Origin: a virus
Strand: one strand, 5' to 3'
IMG/VR virus record: IMGVR_UViG_3300027788_000081
Coordinates: 1-23,901 of that record
Length of the DNA: 23,901 nt
A program made the translations under genes and the position numbers. Under the pieces are notes generated by a model. It saw only the letters and a list, made by a program, of their open reading frames with translations. It ran no database searches and was not told where the DNA came from. Within the stretch, counting starts at the first letter, position 1; the number at the start of each line of letters is the position of its first letter. Of this stretch, positions 1-8,694 are shown one piece after another.

Positions 1-3000
1 ACATTTTTACGCAAAGCTCGAAGTTCATCAGCTGTGTCTTGATCAAATTTATCATAACGAGCAATTCTTGCTGATATTTCTGAAAGAACAACTTCTCTAT
101 CACTAGCTCTTACAACAAGTGTATTAACATCTTTTCCTAAAACTTTTGATAACTTGCCTTCAACATTTAAGACACCTGTTCTTTCACCAGCGCCATAAAA
201 TGTAACCATGTTTTGAGCCTTAGCTGCTTTTCTTAAATCTTTTTCAGTAAGACCTAGTTTTTCATTAAGCCTTTTAAACCGAGGGTCGCTGAAAGTTTCC
301 GCAGCGATAACATCATACAATCGATTTTTTTGTTGAGTTGGTATGACATTCGATAGCTCTGCAAGCTGCTTGTTTTTTGTCGTGAGAGCAATGATTTGCG
401 CTCCAGACGATGAAGCATCTTGCTCAAGGGCAAGCCTTGTCCTGTATTTTGATATTCGTTTAATATCGCTAAAGTCACCGCCGCTCCATTCATTGATCTT
501 GGAGTATTCAATTGCAAAGCGGAAGAATTTACCCATCTCTTCCCCTTCGATTCTTGAGACAATAGGTGATTCGAGTATAGCCCGAATATCTCTGGGTTTA
601 CCTCTGCGCATTTGATCCCCGATTTCAATAAGATCTTTACGCCATTTTTCTGATATTTTTTGTCGCCCTCTGATAGTGAGCGAATCAAGTCTTCCTTCAA
701 AAAAGTCATCTAGTCCCCCAAGGAAAGATCCAACCTGGTCATTAAAGTTATTCCAACCACTGATACTTATTTCTTTTTCTGCAATTGTGTTTAGAAAGGG
801 TCTGAACGTCTCACCTGATTGCGGCCCAATGAGACCTCTATCATAGATACGTGCACGATGGTCAACAAAGGGATTATTACTAAAGGCAAGATTTTCCTTA
901 CGAAGGTATTCCATTGTTTTAAATCTTTCGTAAGCATCTCCTCTTGCGGCAATATATTTTTTATACTCATTGATTCCGTTATAAAACTTGGCTTTGCCTC
1001 GGTCGTCTTCAAAATAAAGCAATTTTTGAATAAAATCATAAAAGTCCTCATCTATTGTATATTGCGATTTAGCCGTCCAGTTTAAAGCGTCAGCCATATT
1101 ATCATCTATTAAGGAAGTAGGGAAGTTTCTAAAAGAGCTGGTAGAAGTTATTGGAATCCCTGTATCAAACTGTAAGCCTAGCTTGTTTTTAGCAAAATAA
1201 GTTTTAAAGCCAGCTCTGAAAATTAATCGATTTCTCTCTTCAGTTACAGGTATTCTTAAACCGAGGTCTACAGCTCTTGTTAATTTTGAATAAGCTTGTA
1301 TACGTGGGTCTGTAATCCTAATATTGTAAGAAAGAGTGTCATAATACGGGCCAAAGTACTGTCCAGAGTTTCTGCTTTTCATTCTTCTCTTTTGAACACC
1401 AAAAGTTTCAATTTCATATAAATTGTTATTAGAATCTAAAAGCTTTACGCCAAGACGATACCATTGATTTCTTGACCCGTTCAAGTTAGCAGAGTTGTAA
1501 AGATCTCTGCCTAACTGTACAGCAAGCTGATCGCGATCTGGAGTATCAGCAAGTGCTAAACGTCTGGCAAATCTTTCATAAAACTGATCAAGTTCATTAT
1601 CAGCTAACCTAGATCTTATTATCAAAGGTATATTAAAATCAAAAGTATCTCTAAGTTCTTTTGCTATCTTAGGAGCTGTTCGTACTTCCCAGTTATTCTT
1701 GCTAACTATATTATCAATAAACTTAGCTTGTAAATCTTTTAACATTACTGGGCCCAGTACAGGGTCAATATAATTACCATTAAGTAACTTTTTGAGAACA
1801 TCAGAATCTTTACGCAGTTGTGTTTCTAAAGAATCAGAAATATTCATAACATCAAATTTTATTTGAGATTGAGATACAGCTTTAAAATTAACCCAAGATT
1901 CACCATCACGCCTATACCTTGTAAACAGGATTCGTAAGTTATCTACAACAACTGCTCGTTCATTAACACTCATTTTTTGTGCAAGCGAATTGCTAAACTT
2001 TTCAATGTATTCTTTATCTTTTAGTTTAAGTAAAACACTCTCTTTTACTAACCTTAGGTTGTTATTTAAAACAGAAGGATTTGGTGTAAACATTCTTGTG
2101 TCTTCATAACGGCTAGTTATTGGATTAAAAATTAATTGATCTTCTCTAGGCGGACTTTGCAATACGCGTCTTTTTTGAGAACGTTTAGTGCCTATTAAGT
2201 TGCCTCTATAGTTTGTTGTTGAAAGAATACCATCAAGATCTTTAGATTGTAAGAGATAATAATCTCTTAAGGTATTAGTCATTTTTACATCGTTAAGTAA
2301 ATCTTCAGGCCTTGCTGCACCAATTCTCATTGCATCTAGCTTTTCTTTAGCAACAGCAAATCTTTTTGTATCAGTGTTTGCTGTAAAAGAAGAATCAGTA
2401 AGCTTCCTTAGCTGGTTAATGCCGATATTAGCCCCACCAACTCCTTTAAATTCTTTAGCAGATAGCTGTCCTTTTCTAAATAATTCTACTTTTTGATATT
2501 CTCCCAAATGTTTTAACTGCACATCAGGAGACTGCCTTGTTAGCCATATATTATACGGCTCTTTAAGTGCTGTCTTACCATCATAAAAGTTTTGTTCTTT
2601 TCGGCTCAAGCTTCCTAAGTTTCTTTTTCTGATTTGACTGACGTTATCGAGAGTGGCAAGGTCGGCCCAGGCTTTGAAAACAGGTGTAGTTGTGCTACGG
2701 CAATTATAATGAGCGGGAGGAAGATGAATAACATCGTCAACATCATATATATTACCATCACGCCCTGAGCAGATAAATGAAGTTCTTGAATCAAGCACTG
2801 CAACATATTGCCATCCTTCTATTGCTTTTTCATTGGCTTTGTAAACTTCTCGGTCAGCCTGTGCAACAACAGATGTAACAGAAGTTGTCACTAAAGCGCG
2901 AGAATTGTTCCTTGTTATTTTTGTAGACTTTCTTACAATACGCGCTATTTGGTTAGTGCTCATACCTTCAGCAATTCCGCGTCTTATTACTTGCTCAATT

Positions 3001-3431
3001 CTGCGTGTTTCAGTCTTTGCAATACCTTTCCAAGCCGGTGAAAGTGCCTTGTCTCCGGCCAGAGTGCGCCGTAGTACAATTTCTTCGGCAACGCTAGGGT
3101 TCGCTTTAGCGGTTCGCCAAAGCTTCCCTATGGCACGCTCTGTTGTCACATAAGCATGGTTTAATTCGTCTGAAGCTAGGTCTAATAAAGATCTTTTTGA
3201 AATCTTAAAAGCTTCAGCGGCTGTTTTATTAGACTCGCTGGCAAGTGCTGTACGTAATCTAAAAAAGCCTCTGTTTGAAAACTTTGCGTCTCTTATTAGT
3301 TTATCAACACGAACCCGATGACCATTAATCTCTAAATCAACTTTATTGCTTAAACGTTTTTCATAAAGTCTAATCATTGCAGACCTGTCTAGTTTTTCGT
3401 CAAAGACTTGTGTATTTACATTAATAGCCAT
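1..3431 (-). CDS. Minor head protein (MuF/SPP1 gp7-like) fused to single-subunit RNA polymerase, partial
   Basis: The frame opens with ATG at 3431 (upstream TGAGGT, 8-nt spacing, 11 bp after the portal stop) and stays open for 1,143 codons to the left edge. I translated it codon by codon and found no stop. Residues about 100-250 match the phage head-morphogenesis fold: a helical stretch, then W207-QYVAVLDSRTSFIC221, and PPAHYNC ending at C244, as in Mu F and SPP1 gp7. Those proteins sit at the portal inside the head. Residues about 250-800 are unassigned. Then come single-subunit RNA polymerase motifs: D857-HRAR-IYDRGLIGPQSGE (the DxxGR element, with Ala for Gly), motif A D1005-ASSSGAQIIALTTKN, and motif B K1071-AQNMVTFY1079-G1080. 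K-x7-YG has the same spacing as T7 K631/Y639/G640. The 148-residue gap from the first element to motif A is nearer to N4 virion polymerase than to T7. Motif C (second catalytic Asp) should lie beyond the edge. The likely role is a capsid-packaged, injected polymerase. Confidence 0.88.
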   Translation of the reverse strand, partial: MAINVNTQVFDEKLDRSAMIRLYEKRLSNKVDLEINGHRVRVDKLIRDAKFSNRGFFRLRTALASESNKTAAEAFKISKRSLLDLASDELNHAYVTTERAIGKLWRTAKANPSVAEEIVLRRTLAGDKALSPAWKGIAKTETRRIEQVIRRGIAEGMSTNQIARIVRKSTKITRNNSRALVTTSVTSVVAQADREVYKANEKAIEGWQYVAVLDSRTSFICSGRDGNIYDVDDVIHLPPAHYNCRSTTTPVFKAWADLATLDNVSQIRKRNLGSLSRKEQNFYDGKTALKEPYNIWLTRQSPDVQLKHLGEYQKVELFRKGQLSAKEFKGVGGANIGINQLRKLTDSSFTANTDTKRFAVAKEKLDAMRIGAARPEDLLNDVKMTNTLRDYYLLQSKDLDGILSTTNYRGNLIGTKRSQKRRVLQSPPREDQLIFNPITSRYEDTRMFTPNPSVLNNNLRLVKESVLLKLKDKEYIEKFSNSLAQKMSVNERAVVVDNLRILFTRYRRDGESWVNFKAVSQSQIKFDVMNISDSLETQLRKDSDVLKKLLNGNYIDPVLGPVMLKDLQAKFIDNIVSKNNWEVRTAPKIAKELRDTFDFNIPLIIRSRLADNELDQFYERFARRLALADTPDRDQLAVQLGRDLYNSANLNGSRNQWYRLGVKLLDSNNNLYEIETFGVQKRRMKSRNSGQYFGPYYDTLSYNIRITDPRIQAYSKLTRAVDLGLRIPVTEERNRLIFRAGFKTYFAKNKLGLQFDTGIPITSTSSFRNFPTSLIDDNMADALNWTAKSQYTIDEDFYDFIQKLLYFEDDRGKAKFYNGINEYKKYIAARGDAYERFKTMEYLRKENLAFSNNPFVDHRARIYDRGLIGPQSGETFRPFLNTIAEKEISISGWNNFNDQVGSFLGGLDDFFEGRLDSLTIRGRQKISEKWRKDLIEIGDQMRRGKPRDIRAILESPIVSRIEGEEMGKFFRFAIEYSKINEWSGGDFSDIKRISKYRTRLALEQDASSSGAQIIALTTKNKQLAELSNVIPTQQKNRLYDVIAAETFSDPRFKRLNEKLGLTEKDLRKAAKAQNMVTFYGAGERTGVLNVEGKLSKVLGKDVNTLVVRASDREVVLSEISARIARYDKFDQDTADELRALRKN

Positions 3432-3442
3432 CAGGTTGTACC

Positions 3443-5002
3443 TCAGTTATCTAATGACCTGTCAAAGTCATTTAAGTCATCGTTACCTCGACTTATCAGA
3501 TCGTCACTGGCAATTTCTGCCTTGCCGTCTTCATCGTCGTAGTCCGGATCCACGATATCATTGCTTTTGAGTATTTGTAGCCATATGCTTCTAGGCACAA
3601 GCCCGTTTTCATACCACTCAGTAGCAAGTCGCAGCCAGTCCGCTCCAAGAGGAACTGGTGAAAAGTCTTCAGTTAAACTAAATTCGATTTCTCTGACTTC
3701 ACAATCTACGTCATATTTCCAGTTAACCATAAAACAGATTACTTGGGACATGATATTGCTCACACGCTCATTGAGACTACCTAACTGGGCAGTCTGTGCA
3801 GCGTTTCTAATTTCTAAAGCAATTCCAGATTGTGACACTTCGGGTGTAAGCATTCTTACACCAAGTTTAGCCATTTCTTCGATATTAGCAGCAATTGCTT
3901 TTTCCATGTCGCCCAGTGCATCTGTAGGAGTGGCGAGTATGTCAGCTTTTGCATCTTTTGGTAATTTCCACATACTCCCTAAACCTGATTCAACAATTGC
4001 ATCAAAATCATCAGAGTTCATATCAGAAGTAATATAAGGCGTGTATGTCGCGGCACCATATAGAAGATGGTTGCGACGTGTAACTTTGTTATATAAAGCT
4101 TTTTCTTTAGCAACTAAAGAAGACATCATAGGTTCAGCAGGTTCAACGTCACCATTAGCAGGCCAAGCAGGAATAAAAGTAAGTCTTTCTCCGTTTTTAT
4201 AAAAATTATCTAGTGTTTCAACAACTTCATACCCTGATTCTAGTTCCATAAAAAGTCTTATTTGATACAGACCATTAACAATTTCGTGAACCCATATTGC
4301 TGGAATTTCTTCGTCATGAAACTCGTTATCAGGGTCTGCTTTATTTACAATACCCTGTACTAAAACTCTTTGCAACTCTTCCTCACCTAGTGTGTTGTTT
4401 CCGATTTTCCAGTTTATAACATTTTCGGCTGTCCAAAGCACAGGATATGGCGATATTTTTTGTCTATCAGTTAAAGACAGCTTAGAATCTTCTGGTATAA
4501 ACGGGTGATCTACATAAAGCCAAGAGCGCGATGTCTGCATTTCTTCCCATAACATTTTATCAAGAAAAGAAGTAAGTGAATTACCTTCTCTGCTAAAATT
4601 ATTCATTATCCAGTTATAAGCTTCTTCAGGCACTTTTTCAGGCAATCTTAAGACAGGCTTTTTTCTTAACAAGCCGCTAACTAACATTTTTGCAAAAATG
4701 TTACATATTCCAGGCAACTCAGCTTCTTCAATTAAAAAAGAATATTGCTCGAAAGTCATTTTAGATGAAAAAGGTATAAGTATTCTACCCTCTCCACCAA
4801 CCAAATCAAGATCGTGTTCTTTAACTTTTCGCTCGCCGCCTAGAATAGCCCTGTTTTCAGACCAAGTTGTTTCAAGTGCAATATAGCGGTCAACAGGGTC
4901 TTCAACACCCCTGTTACCTGCATTTTGCATATGTCCAAGCTTTGAACTACGTTTAAGATGGCTTGTGCTTGTACGAACCACCTTTTTCTCAGGGAGTCTC
5001 AT
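3443..5002 (-). CDS. Portal protein (DUF4055-type)
   Basis: The 519-residue product would form the dodecameric ring at one head vertex through which DNA is packaged and ejected. The match rests on the pattern of DUF4055-type portals. There is a conserved N-terminal block around residues 70-125 (LIPFSSKMTFEQYSFLIEEA, then LPGICNIFAKMLVSGLLRKKP). A middle beta-rich region around 200-290 includes WTAENVINWKIG and IWVHEIVNGLYQIRLF. A helical block around 365-430 (EEMAKLGVRMLTPEVSQSG followed by a run of Ala/Gln/Ser) matches the C-terminal helices of that family. The C-terminus is very acidic (DPDYDDEDGK). The ATG lies one base after the upstream stop (TAATATG), so translation is probably coupled. 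The minor head/polymerase gene follows after 11 bp, the usual portal then MuF order. Confidence 0.9.
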   Translation of the reverse strand: MRLPEKKVVRTSTSHLKRSSKLGHMQNAGNRGVEDPVDRYIALETTWSENRAILGGERKVKEHDLDLVGGEGRILIPFSSKMTFEQYSFLIEEAELPGICNIFAKMLVSGLLRKKPVLRLPEKVPEEAYNWIMNNFSREGNSLTSFLDKMLWEEMQTSRSWLYVDHPFIPEDSKLSLTDRQKISPYPVLWTAENVINWKIGNNTLGEEELQRVLVQGIVNKADPDNEFHDEEIPAIWVHEIVNGLYQIRLFMELESGYEVVETLDNFYKNGERLTFIPAWPANGDVEPAEPMMSSLVAKEKALYNKVTRRNHLLYGAATYTPYITSDMNSDDFDAIVESGLGSMWKLPKDAKADILATPTDALGDMEKAIAANIEEMAKLGVRMLTPEVSQSGIALEIRNAAQTAQLGSLNERVSNIMSQVICFMVNWKYDVDCEVREIEFSLTEDFSPVPLGADWLRLATEWYENGLVPRSIWLQILKSNDIVDPDYDDEDGKAEIASDDLISRGNDDLNDFDRSLDN

Positions 5003-5003
5003 A

Positions 5004-5336
5004 TTACTTGCTACTCAGTTTGCCATTAAATACACTAGTTTTACCGACAAAAAGTTTAGCAGTGTCGAGATGTCTAGCAAGAACTCGGTCATTTCCGAGA
5101 TTTTCTAAAGACCAGCGGCAAGGAACAGACTCGCTTCCTACAAACGGCTCACAATCTTGATCTTTATATTCAACAATACCAGGAACATATTCTTTATTTA
5201 AAACCGCTCCATTATCTGAAATATTTTTAGGGCTTGCAAGGGGTTCTTTTACTGGCGCAACAGCTTCAATTGTTTTCTTAGCTATTACTGGACTTACAGT
5301 GCTTGCTGGCTGTGTTGTGCTTTTTTCTTCAGACAT
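5004..5336 (-). CDS. Hypothetical protein with disordered N-terminus, next to portal
   Basis: I do not recognise this 110-residue protein. Residues 1-40 are low-complexity (Ser, Thr, Pro, Ala, Lys, Val), as in a flexible tail. The rest looks folded and holds two cysteines (CEPFVGSESVPC). The start is well supported by AAGGAG six bases before the ATG. The stop is one base from the portal start. The position directly before the portal suggests a small virion or head-assembly protein, for example a decoration or scaffold accessory. That is inference from position only. Confidence 0.75.
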   Translation of the reverse strand: MSEEKSTTQPASTVSPVIAKKTIEAVAPVKEPLASPKNISDNGAVLNKEYVPGIVEYKDQDCEPFVGSESVPCRWSLENLGNDRVLARHLDTAKLFVGKTSVFNGKLSSK

Positions 5337-5370
5337 TTAAGTCTCCTTGTTTTTAAACTGTTAACATACA

Positions 5371-6009
5371 TTAAGAACGCTCTTCAAATGATTCTGCTAA
5401 ACCTCGCAGGCGACTTGCAACCATTCTACATTTTGTTTGAGTATTAGCATCTAATCTGGCATCGCTATGTGTTGCAAAAGAACAGTAAGTAATAGCTTTG
5501 CTGTCTGTACCAACAAGCTCATACGTAGAAAGATGTACCCAAAGCGCTGCAGTAATACCTTCTACATTGTATACTGATTTTATTTCAGAATTATCTATAT
5601 TGCTTGTATCTATGTAGATTTGCTGTGTTTTCATCAACTCTCTCAACTTAATAATATAATCATCATCAAGTTCAAAATGTATATAAGAAACAGGTTCTTG
5701 TGCAGAGTCTCTTATTTGATAAACAGCAGTAGTCCATCGAGGCTCTAAGTGGCCATTCCATGCTCGTAGTATCATAAAACGATCAAGGCAAGTTGACGAC
5801 ATTAAGTCTACAATTGCTTTGCTTATTTCATCCCATTCTTCTACAAAATCAGGAAATTTTAACGCTGCTCTTTGAAAACGCATTTCTTGTTCTGCTTGAG
5901 CTGTTTTTCGTTTCTCTACTTTAACCCTAAGATAGCCTAAGAGTGAAGTAGAAAGTACGCTAACCATCCCAAAAACACCTATAATTATTTCTCCCCAATC
6001 AAGTGGCAC
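5371..6009 (-). CDS. Membrane-anchored protein, possible GAF-like cytoplasmic domain
   Basis: I chose the GTG at 6009 because AAGGGG lies seven bases upstream and the gene then starts 20 bp after the preceding stop. An ATG at 6069 in the same frame would add 20 residues and overlap the upstream gene by 40 bp without a good ribosome binding site. With the GTG start the protein has 212 residues. Residues 6-26 form one membrane helix (EIIIGVFGMVSVLSTSLLGY), followed at once by basic RVKVEKRK and a short coiled coil. By the positive-inside rule, the remaining 170 residues face the cytoplasm. Their alternating pattern (LDRFMILRAWNG, VSYIHFELDDDYI, ITAALWVHLSTY) looks GAF-like, but this is a weak resemblance. 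It could be a lysis or superinfection-exclusion factor expressed late. The function is unknown. Confidence 0.75.
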   Translation of the reverse strand: MPLDWGEIIIGVFGMVSVLSTSLLGYLRVKVEKRKTAQAEQEMRFQRAALKFPDFVEEWDEISKAIVDLMSSTCLDRFMILRAWNGHLEPRWTTAVYQIRDSAQEPVSYIHFELDDDYIIKLRELMKTQQIYIDTSNIDNSEIKSVYNVEGITAALWVHLSTYELVGTDSKAITYCSFATHSDARLDANTQTKCRMVASRLRGLAESFEERS

Positions 6010-6029
6010 TTTTAATCCCCTTGTATCTT

Positions 6030-8234
6030 TTAAATTGCGCTTGCTGTAATTGTCCAAACAAATGTCCAATCTTCACCAACTTCTCCGGCATTGGACAAGA
6101 ACGGAAGACCATACAAAAAGCCAATTAACGAATCCGCAGTTAATACCGTATCAGCTAAATTACTGAATGTAATTTTATTAGCAGCTCCAAACGACGGGTC
6201 ATTTACAGCAGTTGAGCCGCGAGTGTCATAAAGTTCGTACATAACTCTTTGTTCTGTTATATACGTGAGTCGGTTTGCTGATGTACATTTGCCAACACAT
6301 CTAGCAATAATTTCATAAGGGATGCCAACTTGACTAGCAGTATTAGCGTTTGGAGAGTAGAAAGTATCAAACCCATATTGAACTGTATTAGGTGTGTTGA
6401 CTACCAAACTAACTGTTGCTTGATGTCTGCTGTTTGCTGTTGAAGCGCTAAGTCCACCAGAAGCATCAATTAACACTGGAGAAGTGTATGTTGCTGGCTT
6501 AATACTTGTAAGCGAGAGAGCACCGTTCCAATTTAAGTTAGTTGTGTTTTCAGTATAAACTAAAGCATTTTGAGAAGTTTGCTTAGCGGCCCCTGTTCCA
6601 AAAGATATTCTTGAAGTACCATCATCAGGACAGCGTATGTGTATCCCAGAATCTCTGTTACCTTGGCCTATTATAACTTGTGTTTTTACTGGGCCAATGT
6701 CAACGCCTTCATTATATTCTGCGCCAGCAAGAAAAACCATCTGTTTCTTATCAGTTGAAACTGGATTACCTATTTCAAGTGAAGCTTCAGAGCCAACACC
6801 TATTTTTAAAGTTTCAGTTTCGGGCGTAGTAGTATCCTGTGCCGCAAATATTGACAAATTCTTTGAGGTGTTAATCAGTACTAAAGATGAAGCATCAATT
6901 GTATCTATTACAAAATCAGCCACTTTTGAAGTATGTGATTCAAACCGCATATAAGCATTATTTGCAACAGTTACGCGACCAGTTATTGCTGCAACCGTTG
7001 CAACAACAAGCGCTGTTGTGCCAATATGAACACTCGGGCTTGTCGTTGAAAACTTTGTAGAATTGTCAGTATAAGGCGATTGTACAAGTAAACGATTTTT
7101 AACAGAATAATATAGCGAATCAGCTGCAGCCGTTTGGCTTTTTGCATATATATCAGAGCCAATTTGAGATGCAAGGTTTGTTGTTAAAAGATATTGTGGG
7201 TGTGGGTCTCCTGTACTGAGTCCTTGTAAACCCGCATGATCTACAATAATTCCGTTTTTAGTACCATTGCCAGGGCCCTTAATTGCTATCTTAGCAGCTC
7301 TAAAACCTATATCAACTAACTCCATAGGGCCAAAGTGCCCATAAACATCAAGAGCAGGCAGCCCACTAGTAGATACAATGTGAGTATAATCATCAGATTG
7401 GTGAAGAATATATTCGGTGTTCTTTGAGAACCGATAGGACATGTTAGTCACGACAAGGGACGCATCTATTCTTTGCTGAGCGTATTGATGAAGAATGACT
7501 TGTGATTTATTTTTTTCAAGAAAAAGCCCTTCATAACGCTTTCGCATGACGTCAAAACTATCAGCATATCCTTGCGCCGTAACTTCATTAATTTCTGTTT
7601 CGCCATAAACGGATGCTGAACCAGGTACCGAATTTGACTCACCTTGAATCCAAAGGAAAACATCAACTTTTGATACTATTCCTGATAAATGAGAGCTAGC
7701 AAAAGCAGCGCTAACAGCGTTTCTTAAATAGATATCAGCAGTCGCATTCTCAGCCCAGTAAGAAATAGGTCGGCCATTAGCGGAAACTTCAATAAGATAA
7801 ACTTTTCGACCAGTAAGCTCATTTAGCTTTCTTGCACAAGCAATACCAATAGACCCTACACCGCCTTCACGATAACCTACATAAACCGATGAGTCAGCTT
7901 GTTGGCTCGGCCAGTCACCTTTTGCAGGAGTAGTAGAGTCTTGAGATCTAAACATGAAATTTGCATTAGATCCGTCAGAACACCAATTATATACATCAGG
8001 GTTTGGAAACCAACGATCAGCAATAGGTGCCGTGCCATTTATCGGGCTAAAGACATCGAGCGGCCATACGGCAACGCAGTTGCTTTGCCCCGTAGCAACT
8101 ATAACGATTGGCTCATCCTCTGCTTTATAAGGAAAGGCTAAATGCCCCATTTGTTTTAATTCTTTAAAATTACCGTCAACTTGTTCTGTTGTGAGCGGAT
8201 TTGAAGTATCCGCCCTGTATATTATATTTGCCAT
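6030..8234 (-). CDS. Tail fiber/spike with SGNH carbohydrate acetylesterase domain
   Basis: This is a 734-residue modular receptor-binding protein. Residues 1-30 (IIYRADTSNPLTTEQVDGNF) are the short attachment head seen in many phage fibers. Residues 42-320 form an SGNH esterase of the sialate O-acetylesterase-like type. GQSN (49-52) carries the nucleophile S51, WIQGESN (194-200) is the block V Gln-Gly-Glu-Ser, and D295-VYG-H299 supplies the DxxH pair. All catalytic positions are present. HAGLQGLSTGDPHPQYL (about 332-348) is a typical fiber linker. The remaining residues (about 350-734) are beta-rich and repetitive, as in a trimeric shaft and tip. The likely task is removing O-acetyl groups from host surface polysaccharide during adsorption. 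The start overlaps the upstream stop (TAATG), so the two are co-translated. Confidence 0.88.
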   Translation of the reverse strand: MANIIYRADTSNPLTTEQVDGNFKELKQMGHLAFPYKAEDEPIVIVATGQSNCVAVWPLDVFSPINGTAPIADRWFPNPDVYNWCSDGSNANFMFRSQDSTTPAKGDWPSQQADSSVYVGYREGGVGSIGIACARKLNELTGRKVYLIEVSANGRPISYWAENATADIYLRNAVSAAFASSHLSGIVSKVDVFLWIQGESNSVPGSASVYGETEINEVTAQGYADSFDVMRKRYEGLFLEKNKSQVILHQYAQQRIDASLVVTNMSYRFSKNTEYILHQSDDYTHIVSTSGLPALDVYGHFGPMELVDIGFRAAKIAIKGPGNGTKNGIIVDHAGLQGLSTGDPHPQYLLTTNLASQIGSDIYAKSQTAAADSLYYSVKNRLLVQSPYTDNSTKFSTTSPSVHIGTTALVVATVAAITGRVTVANNAYMRFESHTSKVADFVIDTIDASSLVLINTSKNLSIFAAQDTTTPETETLKIGVGSEASLEIGNPVSTDKKQMVFLAGAEYNEGVDIGPVKTQVIIGQGNRDSGIHIRCPDDGTSRISFGTGAAKQTSQNALVYTENTTNLNWNGALSLTSIKPATYTSPVLIDASGGLSASTANSRHQATVSLVVNTPNTVQYGFDTFYSPNANTASQVGIPYEIIARCVGKCTSANRLTYITEQRVMYELYDTRGSTAVNDPSFGAANKITFSNLADTVLTADSLIGFLYGLPFLSNAGEVGEDWTFVWTITASAI

Positions 8235-8680
8235 TATCCATTTACCTTAAGTGTCCATATTAAAGTTACAGAAGAAGTGACAGTTTTTGTTATAGTTCCT
8301 GTAAGAAGCCGAGATATCATTACACCGCCAGTTTGTAAATTAAACAACCCAGCTTCTTCTATACTTATTGCGGTAGCTGGATTACCAGGGCTAAACAATG
8401 CTGTGTACTGCGCTGTATCGCCATTAATAACTGTACTTGTCACGGCAGCAGCAGCTTGATGCGAAATTAGTGTAGTGTCTGCTAGTGCAGCCGTTTGTGA
8501 CGAAGAGCCAATTCTAATATAGCTTGGTACAAGAGTGTCATTACTTATAAGCCTGTCAGCAATAAGCCCTTTGCCTCCGGTAACAATTAAGTTGTCTTTA
8601 ATAACTTCTTGTTCTAAATTCCCGTCTTTGTCGTGGACTTGAATAGTAACTTGCCCAAAAAGCTGTAGTGTATCTTTCAT
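8234..8680 (-). CDS. Small beta-sandwich virion protein, tail-fiber associated
   Basis: This 148-residue protein belongs by pattern to a family that sits beside fiber genes in many phages. It has a strand-rich N-terminus (LFGQVTIQVHDKDGNL), then IVTGGKGLIADRLI, then VPSYIRIGSSSQTAALADTTL, and a hydrophobic C-terminal beta hairpin ending WTLKVNG. These proteins are generally virion components. I cannot tell whether this one is a fiber base, a collar or an adaptor. The ribosome binding site AGGAG lies in a 12-bp palindrome. The stop overlaps the start of the esterase fiber, which suggests the two products work together. Confidence 0.8.
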   Translation of the reverse strand: MKDTLQLFGQVTIQVHDKDGNLEQEVIKDNLIVTGGKGLIADRLISNDTLVPSYIRIGSSSQTAALADTTLISHQAAAAVTSTVINGDTAQYTALFSPGNPATAISIEEAGLFNLQTGGVMISRLLTGTITKTVTSSVTLIWTLKVNG

Positions 8681-8682
8681 GC

Positions 8683-8694
8683 AGGAGTACTCCT
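8683..8694. promoter_or_regulatory. Perfect 12-bp palindrome containing the ribosome binding site
   Basis: AGGAGTACTCCT reads the same on both strands. On the minus strand its AGGAG is the Shine-Dalgarno sequence of the gene starting at 8680, and it overlaps the upstream stop codon (8693-8695). In mRNA it could fold on itself with a GUAC loop or pair between two transcripts, which may lower initiation. The effect is inferred. Confidence 0.4.

Noticed and set aside
343-1085. Open frames on both strands inside the polymerase half (for example 254-709 minus in another frame, 819-1085 plus)
   Set aside because: They lie wholly within the large minus-strand gene, have no ribosome binding sites and their translations look unlike proteins. 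The minus frame through 1-3431 carries recognisable motifs.
6010-6069. ATG at 6069 as start of the membrane protein
   Set aside because: It overlaps the upstream gene by 40 bases and lacks a ribosome binding site, whereas GTG at 6009 has AAGGGG at a good spacing.
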